Shown: one piece after another, positions 10,661 to 22,271 of the stretch
Position numbering within the stretch: the stretch's first letter is position 1
Layout: every line of letters begins with the position of its first letter
Program-made: the position numbers and the translations under genes
NCBI GenBank assembly: GCA_934047225.1
Contig: CAKOHE010000008.1
Span: forward strand, 248,001-312,000
Direction of reading: 5' to 3'
Source of the DNA: Ypsolopha sequella
Taxonomy: Eukaryota > Arthropoda > Insecta > Lepidoptera > Ypsolophidae
Length of the DNA: 64,000 bases
The notes under the pieces: generated by a model
Told to the model about the DNA's origin: nothing
Seen by the model: only the letters and a program-made list of their open reading frames with translations
The model's database searches: none

Positions 10661-11754
10661 TTAATAGCCCCTAATTGTCAGGGCCATTTCAAGAATTCTC
10701 TCAGCCTCGAGATGGGCTAGCAGTGGAACTCGCTTCACTGGCGCACCAGGCTAACCAGTCATCCCGGGGGGCGGATTTACTGCACAACCAGTCTCAAAAC
10801 GGGACCAACTTTGAAGCACATTCTTCCAAACGAAAAAAAAACCGAAAGGAGTAACATCCAAGAAAAAAAAATACAGTCGAGTTGAGAACCTCCTTTTATT
10901 AAGTCGATTAACCTTTAGACAAAAAAAATTATCATTCAAATCGAGATGAGAAGAAATCATTCAAATAGACAGAATTATGGCGTAACTCCCAAGAAAAAAA
11001 TATTTTGTTGAATTGAACATGCATGCACATTGCACAAATGCACATTAACTACACTTGCTTTGAAAAGGAGAATTTTGTGTATATTTCTTTATTTGAAAAC
11101 CGGTCAAGTGCGAATCTGATTATCAGATTAAAGGTTTCGTAAAATGGTACACCGAATGAGTCTATATGTGAATCATTTTTATTTAATAATCATTTTGGAA
11201 CATTATTATGGAAATTACTAAAAAACTCATCATTCAGTTACTTTGTGACAACAATAGCCGTGACCGCTGCGTCAAACGAAAGTGACATCTGTTCCCATCA
11301 TGTTACGAGTAACGTAAGGGATCGGGACGTTGTTACAGTTGCAGTCGACCATGACGTTGAGTTCCGCACAATAGTCTGATAAAAAGTAAAAAAACACACT
11401 TTTGTTTCATCCCTCACCCCCGTCTGTCTGTATTTCACCTTTTGATTCATCGCCTAAAAGAGTCGTTGTAACGAACATGCAGCCCACTGTACAGCTGCCG
11501 GACTGGTCGTTATTTATAGGTCATATTATAAATTGATAAAAAGTTGGGCAAATTGGTTCTATTTCAAACTATAAGACAAGTAATAAACAAACAAACATAC
11601 ATACATATACACGTCTAACTAAGAACCTCTAGAACTGCTTCAGAAATAGTAAAAAAGGATTTCTGTTTTAATGAGTAAGTAAAAATAAAACTTTGTGAAA
11701 GCTTCTTAAAGAACAGCAGAATAGAATAGAAATATATTTTCAATGCATGTGCTC
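10661..11754. repeat. Mosaic of old interspersed repeats
   Basis: No gene seen. Recognisable pieces are GTTGAGAACCTCCTTTTATTAAGTCG (10877-10905), ACCGGTCAAGTGCGAATCTGATT (11100-11122) and CATACATACATATACACGTC (11596-11615), which belong to common lepidopteran dispersed repeats. A short tract with a complementary end lies at 24885-24905. Confidence 0.5.
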
Positions 11755-12132
11755 GTAAAGGCCCACTTTTTATGCATCAAAACCGAACAGAAAGTCGATT
11801 ATTTTGCCCTAGGGCTTTATTATTATTATTTTTTTTAATTTATTTACAATGGTTGGCTAACCTGCAGCCTTTCTTGTGTACCATAGATGTTATACTTTTT
11901 TTTCCACTGTTTAACGGCTCTGGATACAATGCTTTTGAGCCAATCATAATTTAAAGTTCACAAGATTATATTTGTTTTCATTTCCTCACACTATGCATTG
12001 AAAAACGTAGTATGATACACGGGCGTAAAAGAAATAAATTACTCGGTTACGTTTAAAACACTCGCTACGCTCGTGTTTTAAATCGTCCTCGTAATTTATT
12101 CCTTTGCGCCCTTGTAGCATAAACTACTATAA
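11755..12132 (+). repeat. Interspersed repeat X, copy 1
   Basis: It recurs reverse-complemented and interrupted at 42895-43003 and 43640-43882. It includes TCGATTATTTTGCCCTAGGG and a perfect 10-bp hairpin TTTAAAACAC...GTGTTTTAAA at about 12052-12081. No coding potential is seen. Confidence 0.8.
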
Positions 12133-12453
12133 AGAAAATGCTGGATTTTTCTCGCTCCGTACTCTGCACTCCGCACTCCGCACACACTACCGCTACCGCA
12201 CTTTCAAAACAAAACTCTTTCGACGTCTACAGTTTTTGTTCGTCAGCCTTTTGTCACTTATAGTTAAGGTAAATGTTAACATATTTAACACCCGTAACAG
12301 AAGCTCTCCTCTAAATAAACAAAAACAATATCTACTTACACATTATACTTCATATATGGCAATAGTTCACCGAACGACCGCAATAACTAGAAACGTTACA
12401 TTACATGAAATCACGTCAATCAATCAATCAAGAAACATACTCGAGCAGTATAT

Positions 12454-14013
12454 ATGCGATGTTATGTATATTATATGTCGGATAAAGGCATGGAAACAAA
12501 GAAGTCTTGCGGTTACGATGAAATGCCTGTGACTGTAATCAAAAGTAACATTGACATTCTGGCAGAACCACTTTCAAATTTCTTTAATTCGTGTTTAGAA
12601 TCTGGTGTATTTCCTGATCAGCTCAAAATAGCGAAAATATTATCTACTTTTAAAAAAGGCACAAAAACTGACCCAAGTAAATATCGCCCTATTTCGTTAT
12701 TGCCCGTTATTTCGAAAATATTTGAAAAAATTATGAAAGATAGGCTAATGGTTCATTTACTTTTAAATAAAGTTATCAGTTGCAGGCAATACGGATATCA
12801 AAGAGGCGTAGGAACGACGGATGCAATTATTACCCTTATAGATGACGTTATTAAACATATTAATAACAAACAAAAAGTCGTTGGTATATTTTTGGATCTG
12901 AGCTCCGCCTTTGACTTGGTTGACCATGACATTTTACTGCTTAAGTTGGAACATTACGGTGTTAGAGGCACTATTTTGCAATTTTTCAAATCTTATTTGC
13001 AAAATAGAAAGCAGTTCATTCAAATAAAAACAATACAAAATCAGCAATAATTAGTGGTAAAGTCTAAATTGGTTAAGCTATTAAGAGGAGTTCCACAAGG
13101 TTCAATATTGGGACCTGTACTTTTTATTATTTTTACCAACGACCTCATTAATTACGTCATGAAAGTAATAACAGATATACAGTTAGTTATATATGCAGAC
13201 GATACCAACGCTATCATCTCCTCTTCGAATTTGGCCGACTTAAGTCTTAACGCTAACCTCACCCTTAAGGCCTTTGACACTTGGTTTAGAACAAATCAAT
13301 TATTGGTCAATGCAACTAAAACGAATGCTATGTTATTCAGACCAACAGCAGGAAACAGAGATTTTATTGACATTTCTATGAATGGTGAAAAAATTGGATT
13401 GGTAGAACAGGTCAAGTTCCTAGGAATTAACATTGACTCGCTATTAAATTGGCGATGTGAGTTAAAAGCCATCATGGGATCGATTGCGTCTGCCTGCTAT
13501 GCAATCAGAAGCTTGAGAGATGAGGTTGGCATAAAGGAATTGAAAATGGTATATTACGCTTTGGTCGAGTCAAGACTTCGATATACTATCAAATTCTGGG
13601 GACATAGTTACAAATATAACATTGAAAAAGCCTTTGTTATTTAAAAAAGAGCTATTCGTACGATGGTTCGAATACAGCAAACCGAGTCATGCCGAGAATA
13701 TTTCCAAAAACTAGGAATACTAACTGCTCCAAGTCTGTATATATTCGTGCTTCTCACGGATTTTTCTAAGAATATGCACAAGTTTGAAACAGCGGATGAA
13801 CGGCTATTTAGGCTTAGCTCTAGACGCAAGAACTTAACAAATAACTTTAACCCTAAACTAGAGATTTCTAAACACTGCACACGGTATCAATCAGTTGTCT
13901 TGTTCAACAAGTTGCCTACAGAGTTAAAGACTATTACAAGTCATACTTTGTTTAAAAACAAATTAAGACAGTTTTTGTTGGAGAGGAATCTGTACGAAAT
14001 TGATGAATTGTGA
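12454..14013 (+). pseudogene. LINE-D reverse transcriptase, broken by two stops
   Basis: One frame encodes the RT and C-terminal part of a Jockey/CR1-type ORF2. Motifs in order: KYRPISLLPVISKIFEKIM, QYGYQRGVGTTDAI, FLDLSSAFDLVDH, GVPQGSILGPVLF, the catalytic IYADDT, VKFLGINIDS, and a C-terminal FNKLPTELK block. In-frame TAA codons at 13048-13050 and 13642-13644 interrupt it, with no frameshift. The endonuclease half is missing, so the copy is 5'-truncated; its left edge is uncertain, and the interval 12133-12453 may hold degraded linker. Confidence 0.9.
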
Positions 14014-14190
14014 CAAATTTTTATTTTGACATAATTATTAAATTTTTGACATATTATAATTGACATTAACATAAATGTATATAATTGTAGAAATAAGTTA
14101 TTAGTGTTATGTTGGTTTTATTACGTATGAAATTCAAATGTGATGTATATTGCTTGTGAATAAATAAATGAAATGAAATGAAATGATATA
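14014..14190 (+). mobile_element. 3' UTR and (AAATG)n tail of LINE-D
   Basis: AT-rich sequence after the LINE-D stop ends in AATAAATGAAATGAAATGAAATG (14158-14183), a short tandem tail typical of CR1/Jockey-type LINE 3' ends. The following 14191-14446 holds nothing recognisable. Confidence 0.75.
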
Positions 14191-14446
14191 ATAAATAAAA
14201 TAGTTTGTCCTACCTATCAGGAGACTCAATAGCCTAATCCTGAAAACTAAAACTCTTAGTTTAAATAGATTTTCAATAATTTTATAGTCTTCACTGAAAC
14301 TGACGCATTCTTAAACCAATCTTAACTTTTAACAATATCAAATACAAATATTGTATTCAAAGCACAAAATTTGTTCCTGAGATCATAATCAATATATTCT
14401 CGGTCTGAAGCAAATTGCTTTATATTAATACGTTAGTTTTGTACCG

Positions 14447-14832
14447 AATAATTACTTGCAGCTGTAATAAACTCAGGTATTTGTAATAATTACTTGCAGC
14501 TGTAATAAACTCAGGTATTTGTAATAATTACTTGCAGCTGTAATAAACTCAGGTATTTGTAATAATTACTTGCAGCTGTAATAAACTCAGGTATCTGTAA
14601 TAATTACATGCAGCTGTAATAAACTCAGGTATTTGTAATAATTACTTGCAGCTGAAATAAACTCAGGTATCTGTAATAATTACTTGCAGCTGTAATACAC
14701 TCAGATATTTGTAATAAACTCAGTTATTTGTAATAATTACTTGCAGCTGTAAAGCGCTTACATATTTGTGACAAACTCAGGCATTTGCAATAATTACTTG
14801 CAGCTGTACTCAGGTATTTGTAATCGTCGAAT
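14447..14832. repeat. 38-bp minisatellite, about 10 copies
   Basis: The unit contains AATAATTACTTGCAGCTGTA and AATAAACTCAGGTATTTG. Copies near the right end are diverged and shortened. Confidence 0.9.
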
Positions 14833-15490
14833 AGTAGAATTGGTATCCGTATTCGTAAGGGTAGAATTCGTTGCATCACTAAAATAATATTTTAAAGTTT
14901 ATCAAGATCCTTAAAAAAGTACCCATGTCGGATTCTACAATCTGTACACGACGCATAGAATAAGTTAAATTGATTTTTAAATACTAGGCTAAGAAAACGA
15001 ATAATAAATAATATACAACCTAGTAGATTAAGTTAGATAATAAGATTAATTAACAAAATGACTAGCATTCCAAAGTAGTTTACTAATAATTAAAGCGCCC
15101 TCTCTAGAAAGAGTGAGAGCATAGCAATAGTTGCTATTCATAGTTGTTGTGTCTCTCTCTTCTTGATTGTGCAACTCGTTTACACTTAGGGAAAATTTCT
15201 GGGTATTTTCCATCAACATATGTAAATTTATAATAGTTATCTTATAGCACTTGAAATTAAAGCTCTTCCCCCTCACTTCATTCCCCTCAGACGATCATAT
15301 CGCTATTATACGCACACAATAAAATAGATTAGAATAGGATAAAAATAGGGCCAATTTCAAGGGAATTATTCCAGTTCCAGTCAGTTCCAGCTAGTAAAAT
15401 CAAGACCAGTAATAGTTATATAGTGCAGTAGTGACAGTACCTATATATATAGGAATATATATAGTAATATCTATGAGCCGGAACCTATGC
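14833..15490. other. Unique AT-rich stretch, no gene seen
   Basis: No protein or RNA gene recognised on either strand. Confidence 0.5.
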
Positions 15491-15710
15491 TCAAACGTAG
15501 TGAAATAGTGCACCTAGGAATTGCAGTGCCAATAGGAATCTAGGATTGCATGCACATAGGAGTGCAGTGAAATAGTGCATTTAGAAAATGCAGCTTTAGT
15601 GCACCTAGGCATTCAGTGATGTACTGCATTTAGGAAATGCAGTTTTAGTGCAGCTAGGGTTTCAGTGAGATACTGCATTTAGGAAATGCAGTTTTAGTGC
15701 ATCTAGGTAG
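15491..15710. repeat. Degenerate repeat of about 49 bp with internal hairpin
   Basis: Three to four diverged units with TGCATTTAGGAAATGCAG followed by TTTTAGTGCA and CTAGG. Each better-preserved unit has a TGCATTT/AAATGCA stem. The next 320 bases (15711-16030) hold no recognisable gene. Confidence 0.7.
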
Positions 15711-16030
15711 AAACCTAGTTATCTCAGTGCAAAGCGAGATCTCTGACGGAGTGAATAGTGGTACATATGATCAATATTGTGTTGTTTCTTTTTATTACAT
15801 ACAGTCCATTAACTTTAACTTAAATTCAGTGAGAACAATATCCAGTGCATACAAATTAGGACGTGATTGGAGGAACCGGCGCTTAATGTTGTGGTGGCGT
15901 CCATAACACAATCATTATTTCAAAAGTTTTTAATTTACTATAGGTATTAACTGTAAATAATCCGGAAATTATTTATTCAAAAATCTATGTTTGTTAGACC
16001 ATGGGCTCCGAACAAAATTATCACGATTAG

Positions 16031-16462
16031 GAACTTGAACCTTATTTAATTGCGCAGGGGTGTGGTACCATTGGGTAGCCCCAACACCCCCTATGCTGGT
16101 CAACAGCTTGTGTGATGTTCTGCGCCATAGTTCGGAGTATATGTTCACGGATGACGTATGCGTGCGACGCGCCGGTACTGCTTCCACTGACACCTCTCAA
16201 CTAGTACAACAAGATGTCGATTCAGTGGTCAAATGGTCACACGATAACGGAATTGTTCTGAACGCTGATAAAATTAAACTCTTAGTTATCCATTCACCTT
16301 ACATGATCCCTACGGAACCACTTTCACCTATTGTTGTTACTCATGACCACTCGTGCTTCCATAATGACTTGACATCCTGTGATTGCAAACCTATTGAACG
16401 AGTACAATGTGCCACCTACCTTGGGATGAAAATTGATGAAAACTTTTCATGGACAATATGTG
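16031..16462 (+). pseudogene. LINE-E reverse transcriptase fragment, 5' piece
   Basis: Encodes a degraded RT region: an altered catalytic box (FTDD in place of the usual YADD), WSHDNGIVLNADKIKLLVI, and ATYLGMKIDENFSW. It stops abruptly where an opposite-strand LINE 3' end begins, and its C-terminal part resumes at about 17190. Confidence 0.75.
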
Positions 16463-17150
16463 TCAAACTCAAACTCAAACGTTTATTGCAATCTAAGTGT
16501 ATACAGATATTATAAATGTTTGTTTGTATTATACTTATGACTTAGATGCCTATTTTATAGGCGTTGCAAATTTGGAACACAACTTAAAGCTAATAGACTT
16601 AAAACTTAGATTAATTAAATATTTACTACATTACATGTAACATAAACTACTATAAATTACTACTACTACATGCAACATTTGGGTACAATAAACAATAAAA
16701 ACACAATTAAAAGGGGTCATTAATTATTATATTAAGAAATCCTCAACCGAGTAGTTACATTTTCTCGTTAGATAATTTTTGATATTGTTTGACAAAATGT
16801 GTTTTTTTTTCTTCCGATTTTAAATTGGCGGGTATTTTATTATAAATTTTTATTGCCATGTAGTATGGGCTGCAGTTAAGCATTTTAATACGAGACATTG
16901 GTAGGTATAATTTGTTTTTGTTTCGAGTATTTAGTTTGTGTATATCTTTGATTTGTTTGAAATGCTTAATATTTTTAAAAACAAACATACAGATATCATG
17001 TATATATACATGGGAGGGTTAAAAGGTTGAATTTTTTAAAGAAATCTTAACAGCTTGTAGTCGAGTTTATATGGGCAAGGATTCGAATGCAACGTTTTTG
17101 AAGTATGAACAGCTGATCAGCATCCACGCTAGATTAAATTTGTAGTAAGC
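16463..17150 (-). pseudogene. LINE-F 3' fragment inserted in LINE-E
   Basis: On the minus strand, 16988-16755 encodes a LINE ORF2 C-terminus (MFVFKNIKHF, LNTRNKNKLYLPMSR, KIYNKIPANLK). Further upstream, to about 17110, in-frame residues of the same region remain, with a stop. The 3' end on this strand runs to a repeated GAGTTT tract at about 16455-16480. It splits LINE-E. Confidence 0.75.
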
Positions 17151-17189
17151 TTAAACTCTGCTCGGTAAATTCTATCATTTAACTTTTAG

Positions 17190-17440
17190 AGTCCCAACTA
17201 GTACTCTAAAATGTCTATGCTCTCGACTGCTATGGACTAACACTCAAAACAAATATAGATAAATTAGAAAAACTTCAAATAAGGTTCCTAAAGCTCCTTG
17301 TGTCTAATAAAACTAAAAGTAAATGCAAAGATGACTACAGAAAATTATTTAAAATATGCAAAATTCTTCCTTTAGTATTAAGAAAATATATCTATTTTGA
17401 TAAATAAAAGTATTAATTCATTCATTCATTCATCTATTAT
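17190..17440 (+). pseudogene. LINE-E reverse transcriptase, 3' piece and (ATTC)n tail
   Basis: Encodes YGLTLKTNIDKLEKLQIRF and KLFKICKILPLVLRKYIYF, the region that follows the RT thumb in Jockey/CR1-type ORF2, then a stop. The tail ATTCATTCATTCATTC follows at about 17417-17435. Confidence 0.7.
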
Positions 17441-17544
17441 TATTTTTATTAAACCGATGGACCAAGTTACACAATGTGAAATAGCCATTTGAATTTGTGC
17501 ATCTGACCCTTATATACGGACCCTTAAAGTTTCCGCATATGGCT

Positions 17545-18482
17545 AAGAATACCGTCATCGAGCATGTCCTCATACTGCTAAGAATACCGTCATCGAGCAT
17601 GTCCTCATACTGCTTAGAATACCGTCATCGAGCATGTCCTCATACTGCTAAGAATACCGTCATCGAGCATGTCCTCATACTGCTTAGAATACCGTCATCG
17701 AGCATGTCCTCATACTGCTAAGAATACCGTCATCGAGCATGTCCTCATACTGCTAAGAATACCGTCATCGAGCATGTCCTCATACTGCTTAGAATACCGT
17801 CATCGAGCATGTCCTCATACTGCTAAGAATACCGTCATCGAGCATGTCCTCATACTGCTAAGAATACCGTCATCGAGCATGTCCTCATACTGCTAAGAAT
17901 ACCGTCATCGAGCATGTCCTCTTACTGCTTAGAATACCGTCATCGAGCATGTCCTCATACTGCTAAGAATACCGTCATCGAGCATGTCCTCATACTGCTA
18001 AGAATACCGTCATCGAGCATGTCCTCATACTGCTAAGAATACCGTCATCGAGCATGTTCTCATACTGCTAAGAATACCGTCATCGAGCATGTCCTCTTAC
18101 TGCTTAGAATACCGTCATCGAGCATGTCCTCATACTGCTAAGAATACCGTCATCGAGCATGTCCTCATACTGCTAAGAATACCGTCATCGAGCATGTCCT
18201 CATACTGCTAAGAATACCGTCATCGAGCATGTCCTCATACTGCTAAGAATACCGTCATCGAGCATGTCCTCATACTGCTAAGAATACCGTCATCGAGCAT
18301 GTCCTCATACTGCTAAGAATACCGTCATCGAGCATGTCCTCATACTGCTAAGAATACCGTCATCGAGCATGTCCTCATACTGCTAAGAATACCGTCATCG
18401 AGCATGTCCTCATACTGCTTAGAATACCGTCATCGAGCATGTCCTCATACTGCTTAGAATACCGTCATCGAGCATGTCCTCA
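17545..18482. repeat. 35-bp satellite, about 27 copies
   Basis: Unit AGAATACCGTCATCGAGCAT plus GTCCTCATACTGCT[A/T]. Variation is concentrated at two positions (GCTA or GCTT; CATAC or CTTAC). It ends in mid-unit and passes within a few bases into the unrelated 37-bp array. Confidence 0.97.
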
Positions 18483-18489
18483 GTCTTGT

Positions 18490-19733
18490 CCCCACCAACC
18501 CGACACTAACCGGGTAATCAGGTAATTAAAATATTGTACGCAGTCTAATCCCCACCAACCCGAGACTAACCGGGTAATCAGGTAATCCCCACCAACCCGA
18601 CACTAACCGGTTAATCAGGTAATCCCCACCAACCCGACACTAACCGGGTAATCAGGTAATCCCCACCAACCCGACACTAACCGGTTAATCAGGTAATCCC
18701 CACCAACCCGACACTAACCGGGTAATCAGGTAATCCCCACCAACCCGACACTAACCGGGTAATCAGGTAATCCCCACCAACCCAACACTTACCGGTTAAT
18801 CAGGTAATCTCCACCAACCCGACACTAACCGGGTAATCAGGTAATCCCCACCAACCCGACACTAACCGGTTAATCAGGTAATCTCTACCAACCCGACACT
18901 AACCGGGTAATCAGGTAATCCCCACCAACCCGACACTAACCGGTTAATCAGGTAATCTCCACCAACCCGACACTAACCGGTTAATCAGGTAATCCCCACC
19001 AACCCGACACTAACCGGTTAATCAGGTAATCTCTACCAACCCGACACTAACCGGGTAATCAGGTAATCCCCACCAACCCGACACTAACCGGTTAATCAGG
19101 TAATCTCCACCAACCCGACACTAACCGGTTAATCAGGTAATCCCCACCAACCCGACACTAACCGGGTAATCAGGTAATCTCCACCAACCCGACACTAACC
19201 GGGTAATCAGGTAATCCCCACCAACCCGACACTAACCGGTTAATCAGGTAATCTCTACCAACCCGACACTAACCGGGTAATCAGGTAATCCCCACCAACC
19301 CGACACTAACCGGGTAATCAGGTAATCCCCACCAACCCGACACTAACCGGTTAATCAGGTAATCTCTACCAACCCGACACTAACCGGGTAATCAGGTAAT
19401 CCCCACCAACCCGACACTAACCGGGTAATCAGGTAATCCCCACCAACCCGACACTAACCGGTTAATCAGGTAATCTCCACCAACCCGACACTAACCGGGT
19501 AATCAGGTAATCCCCACCAACCCGACACTAACCGGGTAATCAGGTAATCCCCACCAACCCGACACTAACCGGTTAATCAGGTAATCTCCACCAACCCGAC
19601 ACTAACCGGTTAATCAGGTAATCCCCACCAACCCGACACTAACCGGGTAATCAGGTAATCTCCACCAACCCGACACTAACCGGGTAATCAGGTAATCCCC
19701 ACCAACCCGACACTAACCGGGTAATCAGGTAAT
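18490..19733. repeat. 37-bp satellite, one outlying copy plus 32 in tandem
   Basis: Unit CCCCACCAACCCGACACTAA plus CCGG[G/T]TAATCAGGTAAT. One copy at 18490-18526 is separated by 23 bp from the main array (18550-19733), which is exactly 32 units. Variants are ACCGGG or ACCGGT and CCCCACC, CTCCACC or CTCTACC, arranged in repeated blocks. Confidence 0.97.
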
Positions 19734-20242
19734 CCACGTGCGCAGACGTAAGCAATTAACATTTAGTTACCGCACGCCGATGTTAGTGTAAACCTAAAAC
19801 AACAAATTCCTGAGCCCGAGCTCGTCTTCCTCAGACTGAGAGGAGAGGGGGTGACGTCACAGGGCGTTGCGAGGGAATCCGTCTCAATATGAATGTAGCA
19901 GTAAGGGCGGATGATGAATGGCGACAACGTAAAGCACTTTGTGATAAACAGGCTCATTATTATTTCCCGAGGGCATTTCGTTTTAGAACACAATTCTAGA
20001 CTGCCATAAGTCATACATAACATAATACTGGATTATTATTATTATTATTGATATTGTGTATACATGCGTTAGTTCTCGAACGTACAACTTATTATTGTTT
20101 CATTATTTTTGAATAAAAAGCATTAGTTATATAATATGATTTAGGGCAATACGCGACAATAGTTTAATGTTCATTAAACTTTTCTAGCAAAGTTGATTTA
20201 TTTTATATATTATGTACATTGTTAATGAAACTTATAGCGTGT
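19734..20242. other. Flank with a CRE-type palindrome; possible 3' UTR
   Basis: It contains GTGACGTCAC at about 19850-19859, a perfect bZIP/CREB-type palindrome, in a locally GC-richer patch. On the minus strand an AATAAA signal lies about 45-55 bases after the stop at 20243. Confidence 0.4.
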
Positions 20243-20482
20243 TTATAGTTGTTGAGCAGGATCATTTACAACGTAATGTATTAAAGCGTGTACGGGCCGC
20301 GCCGTCGTTGCTGGTGGAGCCGACATGATTTGTTCGGGTTGGGTGTTATCTTGAGGTAGAACTATTTGGGTGACTTCTTGTGTATCTTTGGAAACAGTTT
20401 TACAGACCGCACTGACGATGTCCTCTACTACTGTAGGAGATTTTTCTTTAAGGTGATTACCCACGCCAACGGCCTTGAGCAA
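20243..20482 (-). CDS. Candidate terminal exon of an unknown host gene
   Basis: A minus-strand frame of 79 codons with balanced composition, unlike the AT-rich chance frames around it: VVEDIVSAVCKTVSKDTQEV, then a Gln/Pro-rich stretch, then HALIHYVVNDPAQQL and a stop. An AATAAA lies shortly downstream. The 5' boundary is uncertain; a CCTACAG acceptor after + position 20430 would start the exon inside the frame. The protein is not recognised. It may belong to the same minus-strand gene as the exons at 21944 and 22272. Confidence 0.35.
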   Translation of the reverse strand: MLKAVGVGNHLKEKSPTVVEDIVSAVCKTVSKDTQEVTQIVLPQDNTQPEQIMSAPPATTARPVHALIHYVVNDPAQQL

Positions 20483-20983
20483 TCGGCCTCACCTCCGGGG
20501 AGTTACAGGCGCTGCTCCCCGCATGCCTCTGCGCAGACGCCCCGCGCCCCTCTACAAAGATCGCTAGCGTCGAAATGATTCACACCTCGTAGCGAGGTAG
20601 AAATAAATTTACGTAGCATTGTTTTATGCGTAAACCTATAACTATAACTTTTCAAGCTCAATAGGCTGTGCTGCTGTAACAGAAAGATGTGACCATTCTG
20701 TACCTATACGGTGTACCTACACGGTGATATTTTGGTAGTTTTGAAAACAAACTAGTGGTTATAGTAATTGCGAACTAGTAGTGATAGTACTGAAATCGCG
20801 AAAATATATAAAACATATACAACAGTTACATACAGTACCTGCTTTAATGTAACATGTCATCAAAATCGGTTATGTGAGAATACCCGAAAGTGACTAAGTT
20901 GATATTGGGGTCAGACCTTTATAAATCTTGGGCTTGAGCGGTAACAGACAAGCGTCACTTTGCAGTTGGTAACCGTCAACAGT
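20483..20983. other. Unique stretch, no gene seen
   Basis: A GC-rich patch at about 20490-20570, then AT-rich sequence. No gene supported. Confidence 0.4.
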
Positions 20984-21144
20984 AGGCCCACCATGAGTTT
21001 GGCACTCGATATACGTTAGCGACTGCGTAAAATATAATGTATTGGAAAATCTGGTTCCTCTCGTATACCGCTAGAACCGCTAAACTCATACAAATGTTTT
21101 ACGCTGTCGCTAACGTGTATCGAGTGCCAAACTCATGGTAGGCC
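20984..21144. mobile_element. Foldback MITE-like hairpin
   Basis: Arms of about 48 bp (20984-21031 and 21097-21144) are inverted copies with few mismatches: ATGAGTTTGGCACTCGATA at the left and its complement at the right. The loop is about 65 bp. The arm sequence is a family I associate with lepidopteran genomes. Confidence 0.8.
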
Positions 21145-21567
21145 AGAGGCTTGAGGTAACTTTAGACGTCGAACCTTGTCAGCGGTAACCGTCTAATGAT
21201 GGTAGCGTCAGCCGTCGTCGGTTGCAGTCAAACAATTTTTCATAAAAAGTTTATGATTTTATATTTGAATGATTTTTGAACGATAATGACGAAACAAAAA
21301 AATATATTGATAAAATATTATTTTGTTACAATTTTTGTTGATTTCGGTGCTTTAAGAGACTTGAGTGGTATGTATCGGTTATTTGCGGGTCTCATAATAA
21401 AACCGATAGTATGTAATATATTTGGGTACTCAGAAACGGTTTCAATGATGTTGATGCAACTTTTAGATTTTAATTTTATGAAGATTGTATTCGCACGTAA
21501 AATAAACAAAACCTATACTTTTTAAATCTGTAAATTTTACTTATGTTACGTAATCTGTACCACAGTT
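21145..21567. other. Unique stretch, no gene seen
   Basis: It contains GTCAGCCGTCGTCGGTTGCAGTC at about 21206-21228, similar to short motifs around 23000-23110, suggesting an older shared repeat. No gene recognised. Confidence 0.4.
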
Positions 21568-21930
21568 TCACACTTGTAAGCTCTGATCTGCAGGTAAATC
21601 CTCAATTTGGTAAATATATGTATATATTTTCTTGATCATGAGTCTTCTGCTTTTTATTTTGTTCTTCGCTTGAGATAAGTTTAATTTTTTGTTGTGCTCT
21701 TTGTTTTTCATTTTCTTGTTCTGTACTTTGTTTATTTCATTATTCTGTACTGCGGTCTTCATTTTCTTGTTCTATATATTGTTATACATTTTCTGTGTGT
21801 TTTCGTTTTTGTAATTTTCTTTTTTCCTTTTGTTTCTTTTTTTGTTGTGCACTTTGTTTTTCATTTTCTTGTTCTGTACTGTGGTTTTTATTTTCTTGTT
21901 TTATATTTTGAAATACATTTGCTGTAAATT
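21568..21930 (-). pseudogene. Gln/Glu/Lys-rich decayed coding remnant
   Basis: Read on the minus strand, two related stretches encode charged, Gln-rich segments (STEQENEKQSAQQKKKQKEK, and STEQENEKQRAQQK about 150 bp downstream), separated by stops. The internal duplication and reading-frame bias suggest former low-complexity coding sequence following the exon at 21944. A plain AT-rich repeat is the alternative. Confidence 0.3.
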
Positions 21931-21943
21931 AAAATGAATCTAC

Positions 21944-22060
21944 CAGAATCGAGTCTTCAATCGTCTTTTGTTCAGAGGCTGTCGGATCATTGTCTTTGCC
22001 GTTCATTTCTAATGCAATGAATGAGCCTGGAGATGGTGGTGGTCCAAACGATATTTTTCT
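21944..22060 (-). CDS. Tandem-duplicated exon, copy 1 (unknown protein)
   Basis: 117 bases, 39 codons, bounded on the minus strand by TTTTTCAG|AGA and CTG|GTAGAT. It encodes RKISFGPPPSPG..., then NGKDNDPTASEQKTIEDSIL. It matches the exon at 22272-22388 in length, splice sites and about two thirds of residues. Both are phase 0 at each end, so they can be joined or exchanged without shifting the frame. No family is recognised. Confidence 0.5.
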
Positions 22061-22271
22061 CTGAAAAACATAATAAATAAGTTTGAATTTACTTAAGTAC
22101 ATAGTATACTTTTTAACCTACTATAAATTATAAAATAATGCAAACCCATTAAAGAAAAATACTCAAGTTTCACAAACAAATATAAAAATATAATATTAAT
22201 TCCTAAATATTAACCTAATTTCAAGGATATTACCACGTTATAAAAAAAGATTGGTAAATTCTCAAACCTAC

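Noticed and set aside
12104..12532. 142-codon ORF before LINE-D
   Set aside because: Spans repeat X and degraded LINE linker; no family features.
17497..17896. ORFs with repeated EHVLILLRIPSSSMSSYC-type peptides
   Set aside because: Translation of the 35-bp satellite; they stop at random variants.
19850..19859. CRE palindrome as a promoter
   Set aside because: A lone 10-bp match without a nearby transcription start on either strand; kept only as a note.
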